64,000 nucleotides of DNA from Podospora pseudocomata. Its lineage: Eukaryota > Ascomycota > Sordariomycetes > Sordariales > Podosporaceae. Below are positions 25,793 to 37,106 of the stretch, one piece after another. The position numbers and the translations under genes are program-made. The DNA is taken from contig NC_085889.1 of assembly GCF_035222375.1 (NCBI RefSeq), positions 3,720,001-3,784,000 of the forward strand. The letters run 5' to 3'. Each line of letters begins with the position of its first letter. Position 1 is the first letter of the stretch. The notes beneath the pieces are model-generated. The model did no database searches. It had not been told where the DNA came from and was given only the letters and a program-made list of their open reading frames with translations.

Positions 25793-26286
25793 GATTGGAA
25801 GGTTTTATATACAAGTTTTTACACAACTACTGTTTAGATATGATACCCAGCTCTTTTTACAATTTTATTCTCTGGTTCAAAATGATTTGACGGAGAAATA
25901 TTATGCCCAGTTGTTGATGATAAGCAAGGTGTGGTTTGTCGGGTCTCCATAGACATGTCATACATAATCCCCTGAACCATAGAACAGAATCTGTTGAAAC
26001 AGGAAAAAAAACTTTAAAAAAAAACTTGTAGTCGCTCGCTATATTGGTATTTGTATCTGTTATCCTCCCACCTCACCTGAAAAGAAACCCCTTTCTGTCC
26101 CTAATCAACATAGCTCTGTCCCGTAGTAGAGCTCCTGACCCATTTCCTGGTTGAAAACGCACTACTCCCAAATCATCAACTAGGAAACCCGCTATCCCTT
26201 CCCTGAGTGGAAGAAACATCAAAAAACCTAAACCTGACCATCATTACACACCCTCCCCCCATTTCACTCTCCCTTCTCAGACATCA
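25793..26286. other. Convergent intergenic region
   Basis: About 490 bp between the RMND1 homologue and the kinase, holding both 3' flanks. A-rich runs at 26007-26026. No gene seen. Confidence 0.5.
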
Positions 26287-27689
26287 TCATCGCCGACTCT
26301 CCCCTCCGCTCCAAAGCCCCTTGCTCAACTCAATAACCCTGTTCGCCTCACTCCCCGGCCTCAAACTAGCCGGCACCCCCCCCAAAGGAGCATCCTCCAT
26401 GCTAACATCCCCATCCTGCTGCTGCTGCTGCGACCCCCCACTCACAAACCCACTATCCCTCCCACCACTCCCGGTCGTCGAACCCCCCATCCCCGAAATC
26501 CCACTATCATCCCTCCCTCCCCCAACTCCAACGCCCCCCGCCGGCGGTATCCCCCTCTGCGCCTGCAGGCCCCCCCGTCCCGGCTCACCACTCCTCCCCC
26601 CGTTCATCCCCCCCCCATTCTGCCCCTCCCTCAACTTGTTAATCGCCCTCACCGTATCGATAGCAGCATGCAACGTCCTCCTCGCATTGAAATTCTTCTT
26701 CACCGTCGGCAGCAGATTAGCCCCCTTATCCCCCTCCCCATCCTGCCCCTCCCCACCACCACCATTCTTGTTCAGCCACCCGGCCACAAAAGGATGCTGC
26801 AACGCCTCATGCGCCGTCATCCTCTTCCCCGGATCAATAGTCAAACACCTCTTGATAAAGTCCTTTGCATTCTCGCTCACCCCCCTCCAGTACTCCAACG
26901 GCGTAAAGCTGTAATCCGCATTCAGAATCGCCTGCATCTCCTCAAAGTCGCTGTCCCGATCAAACGGCGTGTACCCGCACAGCAAAAAGTACGTAATCAC
27001 CCCCAGCGCCCAGAGATCAACCGGCTTGCCGTGGCCCGTCTTTTTGAAAATCTCGGGCGCCATGTACCCCGGCGTGCCGCAGGTGGTCGTCAAGACGTGG
27101 AACTGCTCCTCGTCCATGATGCGCGAGAGGCCGAAATCCGCAATGAGCAGGTCGGCGTTGTCCTCGGGGGTGCGGAAGAGGAGGTTCTCCGGCTTGAGGT
27201 CGCGGTGGACGATGCCGTGGTCGTGGAGGTAGGCTATCGCCGAGAGCGTCGCGCGGATGAGGTCGGCGGCGTCGGATTCGTAGTAGGAGCCTTTGCGGCA
27301 GATGCGCTCAAAGAGCTCGCCGCCGAGGGCGAGGTCGGTTACGAGGTAGAGGTTGTTCATTGTTTCAAAGTAGTCGACGAGGGTGAGGATGTTTTGGTGG
27401 CCCATGGAGACTTTGCGGAGGACCGCGATTTCGTTGCGGACCTGTTCATTTCCCCCAAGGTTAGAGCAGACACTTGGGGAGGTTGTCAAAGGAGGGGGGG
27501 CCAACATACCATGTGCTCACGTCCAGCCATCAGCCTCTTGTTAATCACCTTGGCGGCGTAGTACCTGCCGGTATCAATGTGCACGCACTCCTTCACGACC
27601 GAGTAAGACCCCGCGCCGAGGGTCTTGCCGACTTTGTATTGGCATGGTTGGATGTTGGGTTGGGCAGGTCGGCCGCCGGGGGTGGCCAT
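26287..27689 (-). CDS. Calcium/calmodulin-dependent protein kinase
   Basis: Two exons, 27510-27689 and 26287-27441, 444 aa. It is a CaMKI-type Ser/Thr kinase. The glycine loop LGAGSYSVVKE, ATP lysine in YYAAKVINK, catalytic loop HRDLKPENLL, metal loop ADFGLS and GTPGYMAPEI are all intact. An activation-loop Thr (TTTCGTPGY) is available for CaM-kinase-kinase. After the kinase domain, KKNFNARRTLHAAIDTVRAI looks like the autoinhibitory and calmodulin-binding helix. The tail is Gly-rich, contains DSGIS and DSGFVS motifs and a short poly-Gln, and ends acidic. The intron follows residue 60. Fungal relatives act in growth, stress and circadian signalling. I do not assign it to one of the numbered fungal CaMKs. 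Confidence 0.93.
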
Positions 27690-28689
27690 GATTGGGGATG
27701 TTTTTCTTTTCCGCCTGTCAACTGTAGCTGGGTAGGTATGTCGTCGACGGTATGGCGGTGTCGCTTACGAAGCTCGCGCGCGCGCGCAGACTGTCGGTAT
27801 CGTCGTCGGTGGTGTATGTCCGGTCCACAAGATCAACCGCACTCTCCACCTGTTCTTTACACTTGTCGTTGTTGCCGTCGTCGGTAATAGTTTGCCTGGG
27901 CGCCTTGCGCAGCCTTATCCTTGTTGGTGTAGCAGTAGCCAAAGGGGGGAAAACTCCTCTTACCGCAGTCGGGCAGCTAACCAGCCAGCCAGCCTTGCTG
28001 TGACGCAGTGAGAAGTAAGTGCCAAAAGAGGGGGTCCAATCGGACCAAAAGGGATTGGATGATTTGTCTCTGTAGAAATAGAGGGATTGGTTTGGGAGGG
28101 AGGGAGGTTGGTGGGGGGGAATAAGTCCGGGGTTTTGCTATTATATATATGGGGAGAGTGACACAACAGCTCAAGGGGACGGCCGGGGGAGTGGGAGTGG
28201 GAGGGCGAGGAGAGGGGTTCGTGTGATTGTTTCTGCTGTTGTTTCCACTTGAGGCTCCAACTCAACAACTTAAGGTAGTATCAAAGCTGACTCTGCCCAA
28301 CGAGCAAACACTGAAGACTCTTTTATGTCAACAAGACACCAACAAAAAGAAAAGAAGCTCGTTCTGGCATTTGTCTCCGTCAGCCGCACCCCATCTCCAG
28401 CTTCCATCGTGACCCAGACCACTCGAGACAAGCACCCAGTTTCTGCCCCTCGTTCTCCCAACCAATCGCGTCGAGTGGGGAGCCCCACTTTCCCCCCGTT
28501 CAAGGAGTCCACCCAACGGTTCGCTCCCCCTGTCAAACATAAACATCTGGCTGGGACGTCTGTGTAACATCACGAGTCCCGTCTGTAGAGAATAGGGTTG
28601 TGGAAAGTCTTGATTCAATTCCTGTCAAATCAAGACTGGGTATCTTCTTTTGCCAGTACAAACAGCTCCCTACATACTCTTCTCTTGAA
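27690..28689. other. Kinase leader and promoter, KRE33 3' flank
   Basis: About 1 kb. It contains an alternating CG tract at 27775-27788, a TATA-like TATTATATATATGG at 28139, and pyrimidine-rich sequence. The frame at 27718-27942 (-) begins with TTG and is probably leader. No gene recognised. Confidence 0.45.
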
Positions 28690-31600
28690 TTACCTCTTGC
28701 TGCTCTTCTCCTTCTTGGGCTTCTTCGCCTTGGAGTGTCCCTTCTCCTCACCACCATCCTCAACAGCCTTGCGCTTTGTCTTGGTCTTGACGCTCACCGT
28801 TGTCCCTGACTTGCCGCTCTTGGCCGCCTTGAGCACCTGTTTCTCGGCATCCCTCCAGACTGTCTCGTCGTCTTCAATCTCATACCTTATGACAAGCATA
28901 TTAGCAAACTACAATCACCGACCGTTCGTTGGAAAATAAAACTCACTGATCCAAAGGCAAAGAATCAATCATCTCCCTCTGCCTCTTCCTCAGCTCCGCA
29001 GCAGCCTCATCTCCCGCCTCCTCCAACTCATCCTCCAAGCTCGTCTCCAACGGCACAAACTTGTTGTCCACCACCTCATCATCATGCACACCCGAAGCAT
29101 TCTCCCTGCTCACCCCGAGCCTGCCCTGATCCGGCATCTCAGCCTCAATCGCCCCCGACACCACCGAGCTCAAATGCGACACAATCTTCCTCATAATCTT
29201 GATGAAAATCGCCAGCAGCTGACTCGCCGGCAGGTTCAACTCATCCGCCACCACATCCACCTCCTTCCTCTGCAAACCAACCGCCAGCAAAATCGCCTGC
29301 TGCAGCCCACTGAGCTTGACATCCTTCAACCTGCCGTTGAAGAACAAGTGGGCGATAGTAGGAACAAGATCCAGCACAACGTGGTAATCAAGCAACCCGT
29401 TCGAATACGACTCCAACCTCTTGTGGTCAAAAGGAGTGAGCACGTTGTCCAACTCGGCCTTGCTCAACTCCCCAGCCTTGGCTGACGGGTCCAACTCGGC
29501 ACCCGCATGCGCGCTCTCCTCAATCGTCAACGCCAAGATGGAGGGGAACTCCCTAAACTTGTAACTCAACAGCGACAAAAACCTCTTGTGGAAGTCATTC
29601 GCAAAAGCCCCCAGCCAAGTCGAGTCATTGCTGTCCTGCAACGTCCTGAGCATGACACACGTGTGCTCACCCGTCAAGTCATTCGCCGTTTGCCTCAGGT
29701 AAACCGGAGCAAACTGTGACCTCTTCCAGAACTTGTGCAGCGGCTGCGTCAAACCGTAGCTCACACCGACATAGTCCAGTTTTTCCGGTCTCCTCTCTGC
29801 CAGTTTGGCGAACAGGGGAGGGAGCTCAGACATGTCTCTGACTTTGATGTCATCGAACAGACTGCCTCTCTCCAGCTCGGCACCCGTGACTCTTGGGGCG
29901 GCTTGGGCCATGGTCACATCGTCATCCTCGGACAGGTTGGCGAACTTGCCCTCGTAGTAGTTGACCAACAACTCCAAAGCCTTGGAGCCATAGCCCATGG
30001 AGACGTAGTCGGGGTTGGTGGCGATACGGACAACGCGGGCGCCGGAGAGAGAGGCGAACTCGTCATCTTGGAATTGTTGGGAGACCAGCCAGGGGATCAA
30101 ATCACCGGCTGGCTGTGACCCTCTGGCCAAGCTGTTGAGGATGCTCTGTCTGCTGATTTTACCTTCCAGAGACACCTGGATGACGCACAGTGGTTCTGGC
30201 AGTCTCCCTTCCGAGATGGGTCCGGTAAGCACGAAAAGCTCGTGGGCGGGCGCATCAGACATGAGCTGAAGATCATTGGGTGAGTTCTTGTAGTGGGAAG
30301 CGACATAGAGCGCGACCATTTGCTGAAGGAAACGCTCTGAGACTGGGTGAAAAGAGAAGAGTGTGTCGCGATTGACGTGGAGGAGCTCGCACTGAGAAGG
30401 GTCGGGGCAGCCCTGGGTGCTGAGTTTTGACCTGGGGAGTGTTGCATCGAGGCAGAGAAGGGTGTTGAGCCACTTTTCCACGCTGTCGCCCTGGGCGTAA
30501 CGGATGGGTTCGGAGAGGGTGATCTCCTTGAGGGAGCGACCGCCAATACCGGCAGTTTCCTTGGTAGTCTTTCCGCTTGCTCTGTCTACCTCGGCAGTGC
30601 CAGATCCATTCGGGTTGCCACCAGTCATGGACTGTTCTCTGAGCTGCTTGATCAGCTTGAGCGAAAGCGACCGACCGGTACCTTCGTAACCGCTGACTGT
30701 CGAGGCCATGAAAACCAGGTAGGGGCCCATGAGCTTCTTGACAAGGGGAAGGGGAATAGCAGCCGCCTCATCGATAACCACCAGCTCGGCCTGTCCGAGA
30801 ACGTGCGCATCCTGAGGGCGGAAGTATTGAATGGTTTGACGGTGATTTCTGTGAATGTTGACTCTGACAATCGCCTTGTTGAAATCTGGGTTCGTCGACT
30901 GAATGATCGAGTAATCGGCGTGGTCCTTGTAATCAAGCGCGTCGAATCCCTTGAACACAAACTCAAACAGTGTCTTCAAGTTTTCTGGTGATGGCGAAGT
31001 GATAAAGATATTGCTGTATCCATAGGCTACGGCCGCCGCAATGGCAACGCCCATCGCCGCAGACTTTCCGCGACCACGCGCAGCCGTCAGCGTGACCGTA
31101 TTCCTGAGCGTCTTTTCCGCAATCGCATCGACGAACGTCAACAGGGCCTTCGCTTGGTCCGTCGTCTTCGCAAGCTTCACAAGCGACCCGATCGGCTGTG
31201 TATCCTGCAACGAATCCTTGATCTTCTCCAGCTCCAACTTCGTCTTGCTCAATGGCTCGTCCTCCTCCGGTGGTGGCAGCGCCTTCACCCCCTTTCCTCC
31301 GGAAATTGGCAACACGTTCAACTCGTCATCGATGACCAGGCACGAATCGCAGCTCCCGAGCGAAAGGATAAACCTCTCGTTAAACCTCGCCACAACATCA
31401 TCGTGCGCCTCGGTCCTGTATCTCGAGTGAACATCCATAGACATGGTGTAGAGCTGCTTCAGGGAGTTCATCCCCTTGAGCAGCAAAACAACCAGACCAC
31501 CACCCTCGACTGTCTCGATCGTCCTGGCGAGAATATTCGGCGTCATGGCCTCGAAGTCTTGGAGGATCAACATGCCGTAGGTGTTACCGAGGATCTTCTC

Positions 31601-32009
31601 GGTGTCCTTGTAGTAGACATATCGGATATCGTTGAGAGAGATAAACAGCTCGAATGGGTCCTCGGAGTTGGCCTCTCTTATCCCGCGCTTGATTTCCTTC
31701 TTGATCTTGTTCTCTCGCTTCTTTCGGTGGGAGGTGAAGCCGAGGAGCTTGTTCTTGTAGGCCCAGAGCACCTGCTTGTTGTGCCTCACCTCCATGCTGG
31801 ACATGATGTAGTAGAGGTGGACGATGGCATCTTTGGCGTGGTCGCCGACGACGACGAAGAAGGAGCGCTTCTTCTCTTGGAGGCCATTGCGGATTAGTGT
31901 TGGGATACGGGAGTCTCTGTGAGGCAGAAATGTCAATTAATACTGGTCGAGACGAGCAATGTACGCCAAGAGAAAGCAAGAGAACATACACTACTTTTTG
32001 GGTCGTCAT
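28690..32009 (-). CDS. kre33: KRE33/NAT10, 18S rRNA and tRNA cytidine acetyltransferase
   Basis: Three coding exons: 31990-32009 (20 nt), 28947-31916, 28690-28885; 1061 aa. The nucleolar enzyme makes N4-acetylcytidine in 18S rRNA and, with a THUMP partner, in tRNA, using acetyl-CoA and ATP. The start reads MTTQKVVDSRIPTLIRNG across the first splice, matching the conserved N-terminus. LGFTSHRKKRENKIKKEI, NTYGMLILQDFEALT-like, the Walker A motif AARGRGKSAAMG (about residue 285), VVIDEAAAIPLP, GYEGTGRSLSLKL and the GNAT acetyl-CoA segment IATNPDYVSMGYGSKAL are present. The last exon begins YEIEDD and ends in a Lys-rich nucleolar-type tail. Without the tiny first exon the frame has no conserved start. 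Length fits the family. Confidence 0.96.
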
Positions 32010-32801
32010 TGTCGCGGCTTTCTTCTTTGCGAATTGGGCCTTGGACGAATTTGGAGAGGGACCTAAGTTTGCGACAAGCTGCAGGTGCTGGGAGCTCTCA
32101 ATTATTTTTTGTTCTGCCGGGCGGTGAGTCGCCAAGAAGTCTTATCGGCTTATCAATCATGGGGGCTCCACAGTGAGCTGCACTAGCGCGGTTCATCAAT
32201 TGACTTCGCGATTTCCTAATTGGGACGGCGAGGTCAGTGATGACTGACTCTTGAGTTGTGAGGTGTGATTGCCAGGACCTGGGAGAAAGTTGCTTGAGCG
32301 AGAGAATTATATTGGATTAAGGCGGATAAGTGTAATGACAGGTAAATATTCAAGATATTCCATTTTCTCCCTTTTCTGTACCACGCTGCTACCGCGCTGC
32401 TGTTGTCCTATTGCCAGACAAACATCGCACCCGGTGCAACGAGCCGTGGCCTGGGGGCAAGTTTCTGTGGACGCGCCACAGGGTGTTTTAGCACCGTCTC
32501 CTGCTTCCACTCTGCAGCAAGTAGCCATCAGTGCTCCAAGTAGTGTCAAGTTAGCATAGCAGTCTGAAGCGTTCGTTCCTGGAACCGAGCACACCCCACC
32601 CCCTTGGTCGTAGCACACAAGTCTCGATCTGATTGCTGGTCTTGTTCACAAAACAATAGGGTAGCTAAGTGCCGTTTTCCATCATAAACTCCGTAACCAG
32701 CCTTGTCATTCTGAAGCCCCCTTCCGGTAGGCCTTTTTGGAAGAATGGTGCTTTTTGGTTTTTATCCTGGTCTCTGTGGCGCTCTTCTTCCTGTCACGGG
32801 A
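32010..32801. other. Intergenic between KRE33 and the release factor gene
   Basis: About 790 bp with the KRE33 promoter and the release factor 3' flank, both on the minus strand. The frame at 32307-32618 (-) has no motif. Nothing else seen. Confidence 0.45.
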
Positions 32802-33393
32802 TCAGTAACTAGGTATCAAAGACTGGGAGATGGATGCTACACACAGTGCTTCATATTTGGCAGCTTTTTCTGGCCGTGTTGCGTTTGGCACGGTGGCTTC
32901 ATACAGCAGCTGGAGCTCGTCAAACAGCTTCTGTCGGTTTTCTTCCGAGTTGGCAGTGCGGCTTCTCTGGGTCTGGGCCTGGAAAACCAGAGAGTCACTC
33001 CGCTTGGAAAAGTATTTCGATTCCCTAACACCAGCATGTAGCAGTTTGGGGAGTCTGGATAGTAGCTGTGGAACAGGCCATGTGGTTGTTGCTTTAGTTT
33101 CCGTCCTGCCCAGACAGTCAACAAGCCGAGGCTCGACACACCGGTGGCAGATGCACAAACTTATTCACGTGTTGGCCGCCAGGACCGGATGAGCGGGCAA
33201 ACGATGTGTTGCCTTCTGGAAGACTGTCAATCTTGAATGACTGGTGCCATCTCCGGGCTTCACTAAGCTGCTCTTCGTCAAAAGATGCGTCGAAGGCCTG
33301 GTGTCTAATGAATCGCGGGAATGGTGGTACTGACACCCAGCGACTTCCTGAAAACAGGAGGTTTAATGGCTGAGGTCTACGAAGCAGCGACAT
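32802..33393 (-). CDS. Mitochondrial GGQ peptidyl-tRNA hydrolase (ICT1/PTH4-like)
   Basis: Two exons, 33161-33393 and 32802-33105, 178 aa. The protein has the class I release-factor catalytic loop: FARSSGPGGQHVNK joined across the intron to TETKATTTWPVPQLL, with GGQ before the splice. It lacks codon-recognition domains, so it resembles ICT1/PTH4-type ribosome rescue hydrolases that release stalled peptides. The start MSLLRRPQPLNLLFSG is Arg/Leu-rich and looks like a mitochondrial presequence. The frame is open upstream to 33570, but that stretch looks like leader. The C-terminus after KYEAL is short and not basic as in most relatives, so an additional 3' intron with another end is possible. 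Confidence 0.85.
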
Positions 33394-33996
33394 TCTTTGA
33401 TGGATGCTGTTGTTATTGATTGAGGAATGCAAACAATGGAAGACAATCCATTCATTGGTCGTTGTTGTGCTGAAGAACCCCACTCCCACTTCAACCCTGA
33501 ACGGCAGGTCACGCCAAGCAACCCTAAGCTCGGGTGGGGCTTTTGATCGAGAATTTTCTTCCTCCTGCAAATAATAATATGTTTTATCTCCTCTCAGCCT
33601 TGCGCTTGCAACTGCCCCCAGGCTCCTCCATCATCGAAAGTGACTGCGAGCTTGTGACGGGTCCCCAGTCGGCGTTCTTTTTGCAAACCTTCATCCGCCA
33701 CCGCAAAAAATATCACAAAACCAGAACCAGTCGCTTTCTCCCCTCTCTCACTCTGTGCATCCAGTCAGTCATCATCCATCCATCGCCAGACAAGATCCAT
33801 CGCCAAAACCCCCCGTCTACAGTCCACACAACAAAACTTTAAAGTCCACCCACGTCTTTTCTTCCAACCCAAGCCTTCCCCGTTCCTTCTTGCCTCCACC
33901 TCTCACGTCTCTGCGCCAAACTTATTCGGCTTTTTCTCTTTCTTTTTCTGATCTCTCTGGTCCCACGTCCGCATCCCGCATCCCGCATCCCCCTTG
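33394..33996. promoter_or_regulatory. Divergent promoter, release factor and NAB3
   Basis: About 600 bp between divergent starts. The right half is a pyrimidine-rich NAB3 leader that ends with three GCATCCC units just before the ATG. No gene recognised. Confidence 0.45.
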
Positions 33997-36560
33997 ATGT
34001 CGGAACAGTCGCCCGAAATTGTGGCCGCCGCCAGTCTGAGTCCCCTCTCGCCCAAGCCCATCTCTGTCCAGATCCAGAGCAATTCTGTGGTGCCCATGCT
34101 CCAGGACCAAGCAGCTACCGCTGACACAGCCATGTCCGGCATTATCGTGGATCCCGGTCTAGAGACTCCGGATGCCCCTGCGCCAGTCTCCGATACTATC
34201 GTAGTGGCCGGTGACTCGTCGGACTTCCACGATGATAGCGACGGCAGCATTGACTACGGTGAAGAGGACGAGGCCGCCGAGAAGCCCTCTGCCACCTCTG
34301 ACGGTGCTGCCGATGCTCCTCCCGACAATGATGAGTATGCAAGAAGCTTTGATTCGCCTGTCGACCCCCAGAGCTCGAGTAGCGAGGCTGGCGCTGGCGA
34401 GCCTCAGCCTGATGTATCAGAGGAGGCTGCCGCTTCCAATTCCATGAATGACCAAGTCACATCTGCACCTGCTCAAGCTCCAGCTCCAGCTGTCATTGCC
34501 CATCATGAAGATCGCCTTCCTCCACCCGCATCGTCGACAGCAACCCAGCCTAATGTCAACAGCTGGCCAACGCTCACATCCATTGAGAATGAGCCACCTT
34601 CCCAGTCCAGCGGCCCCGAAACTTCCAGTCCATCAGACGCACCGACGTCCACCCCCAACAACAAGTCCGCTGCTGCATCTGCTGAGGCCGCTGACATCCA
34701 AAAGCTGGTAGACGACATCACTGCTCGAGCCACTGCTACTGTCACGTCTGCAGATACCCCATCATCCGTATCCGCCCCTTTGATTTCAGGCCCCCTTCCC
34801 CCATCACTGCCCCCCAAGCCATTATTATCGGCTCAACCACATGCCTATCAGCCACGTGGTCCCAATCCCACGCACAACCACAACCACCCGTTAGGACCTT
34901 ATAGACATTCGCTTGACTCCATGGAGCCACCAGCCTCGGCTCCTGGAGCGGCTGGCGCCGGTTACGCAGCCTCCTTCTCCAACCATGCCTGGGATACCTT
35001 CGTTAACGACGAGAGGACGTATACCTCGGAACAAAACTGGGATAGGTTCCCCGAAGGCGCCCGTATCTTTGTCGGTATGTTAGCCCCGATGTTGCTGGTG
35101 TCCATAGGCCGACTGACAAATGTGTATAGGCAATCTCTCCAGCGATCGGGTATCAAAGAAGGAGGTGTTCGCCGTGTTCAGCAAGTACGGCAGACTAGCG
35201 CAGATTTCCATGAAGAGCGCCTATGGTTTTGTGCAGTACCACAACGTTTCTGAAGCCCAGGCCGCACTGGAGGCATGTCAGGACATGGAGCTTGGTGGCC
35301 GCCGTATTCGTGAGTGTGCCCTTGTCTCCATGAAAAACAATCTCTTAACTAACCTGTTACACAGACCTCGAAATATCCCGTCGTCAAAAGAAAAAGGGTG
35401 GAGATGACAGAGGGCACTCGCCAGATCGACGCGGTGGTCCTCGTGGCATGGCAAATGACAGGCTCGACTTGAACAACCAGCCGAGAGACCCTGGTTGGAA
35501 GAGAACCAATGACCACCGCCGCTCCGCCTCGCCCCGCCGAGACGACCCTCGCGGCTTCTATGCTCGAGATCGCGACAACGGTCCAATGTCACACGACCGT
35601 CGCCGGTCCCGGTCGCCGCGGCGCAGCCGTTTTGGCAGTGAATCCTACAGACGAAGAAGTCCCAGTCCACATCACCGCACCCCATCGGATGTAGACCGCC
35701 TCGACATCCCTCGCCGCTACGGCAACGATGTTCCAGACGTCCAGATCCTGCTCCTCCAAGATCTGGACCGGCCCTTTGTTGACTGGGTACAGAACGCTCT
35801 CCATGCCCATGGCCTCAAGACAGCCGTGATGCATCTCAACCCTCGCTTTCCCCGCAATACAATCGTGCAGCGCCAGGTGCTCGAAGGTGTTCATGCCATT
35901 ATTGACCTAGACCAGAAATCCCGTGACTCGGGATTGATATCACTGCAACTGTTCATCCGCAACACAGGCACGGGGAGCAATATCCGGTTTGAGAGTTACA
36001 ACTCGCTGAACCCGGAACTGGCGGGTGGGCTGGTCATGAGGGAGAAGACGAGAGTCGTGCATGCTCCTCCACCACCTCCACCGCCCCATGTCGCGGCATA
36101 TCCTCCAACTTACCAGCCTCCTCCTGTTGCTGCTCCCACTGCTCCTTATCAGAGTCCCATTGTTCCACCGCCTGCCACCGGATATCAGAGCTATCCTCCA
36201 GCGTCATCCATTCCACAAGCTGCTCCTGCTCCTCCTGCTACGCCTATTGATAATGATTATTTGAGGTCTCTGTTGACCGGTCTCCAAACCCAGCAGCAGT
36301 CGCAACAGCAGACTGCTGCTGCCAGGGCACCTGCTCCACAGATTGATATCAATGCGTTGCTTGGGTCTTTGCAGGGTGGTGTACCGCAGCAAGCACCACC
36401 GCAACAGTATGGGGTGCCACAACCACCACAGTTCCAGGGAGCAGCAGGGTACTACGGCGGTGGGCAAAATGCGGTTGCACCGACGCCGGTGGCATTGGGG
36501 AACAATGCGCATATTCAGAACATTATGGAGAATCTCAAGAGGGCTTCGGGAAGTAAGTAG
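33997..36560 (+). CDS. nab3: NAB3-like RNA-binding transcription termination factor
   Basis: Three exons: 33997-35074, 35130-35309, 35365-36560; 817 aa. In yeast NAB3 acts with NRD1 and SEN1 to end non-coding transcription. The first 340 residues are acidic and low in complexity. The RRM spans about 353-430: RIFVGNLSS (RNP2) is split by the first intron and YGFVQY (RNP1) follows, matching the NAB3 RRM. An Arg/Ser and Asp-rich linker (RRSRSPRRSRFG) comes next. Residues about 515-610 (VPDVQILLLQDLDRPFVDWV to the block ending SLQLF) resemble the anticodon-binding-like fold of NCOA5 and animal relatives. A Pro/Gln tail ends in a helix (NNAHIQNIMENLKRASGSK), like the self-assembly helix of yeast NAB3. 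Every joint is in phase. Confidence 0.88.
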
Positions 36561-37106
36561 GGTGGTGTTGCTGCGAGGGGGGGGGGAGTGGGCTCGAACT
36601 CTGTTGATGATGGGCATACTGTAGCGATCAGCGTAATGAATACAATTTTAAGACAACTTGAGTACCAATGCTGCATTCTCCCTGCTACAAACGCCCAGAA
36701 CCGCACTGCTTGTCCCGCCTCAAAAGATAATCAATAGGCATTTAAAGATAGTCGATATGCTTTGAAACATTAACTATCTTCAAAGGCATGTTAATTATGT
36801 TTTGGAGCCTATAAATTATTCCTCAAGGCCTATTATCTATCTTTAAAGGCCTGGTATCTATCTTTTAAGGGCCTATTATAAATCTGTTAAGGGCCTATTA
36901 TCTATCATTTAAGGGCCTATTAATTATCTCTAAAGGCCTTTAAAGATAGGTAACAGGCCTCAAAAGATACCTAGTTAATGCGCACCCCCGCTATCCCTTG
37001 AACCTATTCACCATCTTTAAATACGCTCTAGAAAGGTATCAAAATGTTTATTTTTATTTATTTTTAATTTCCAAAAGACCAGACGTCCAGACATTCCGGC
37101 AATCGC
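36561..37106. other. Convergent AT-rich region between NAB3 and the CBM19 gene
   Basis: It is more AT-rich than its neighbours and is mostly filled by the 21-22 bp GGCC array described separately. No coding frame. Confidence 0.6.
36737..36960. repeat. Degenerate tandem array with GGCC every 21-22 bp
   Basis: Units of about 21-22 bp with core AAGGGCCTATTATCTATC recur. GGCC lies at 36827, 36848, 36870, 36892, 36914, 36935 and 36956; degenerate copies precede it near 36737, 36785 and 36805. The leftmost and rightmost units are in inverted orientation (TTTAAAGATAG). It is not a known transposon end that I recognise. Confidence 0.85.

Noticed and set aside
27718-27942. 74-codon minus-strand frame upstream of the kinase
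   Set aside because: It begins with TTG rather than ATG and has no motif; likely leader sequence.
36721-37000. MITE or other transposon remnant
   Set aside because: The tandem 21-22 bp units lack terminal inverted repeats with a target-site duplication and no coding relic is present, so it is reported as an array instead.
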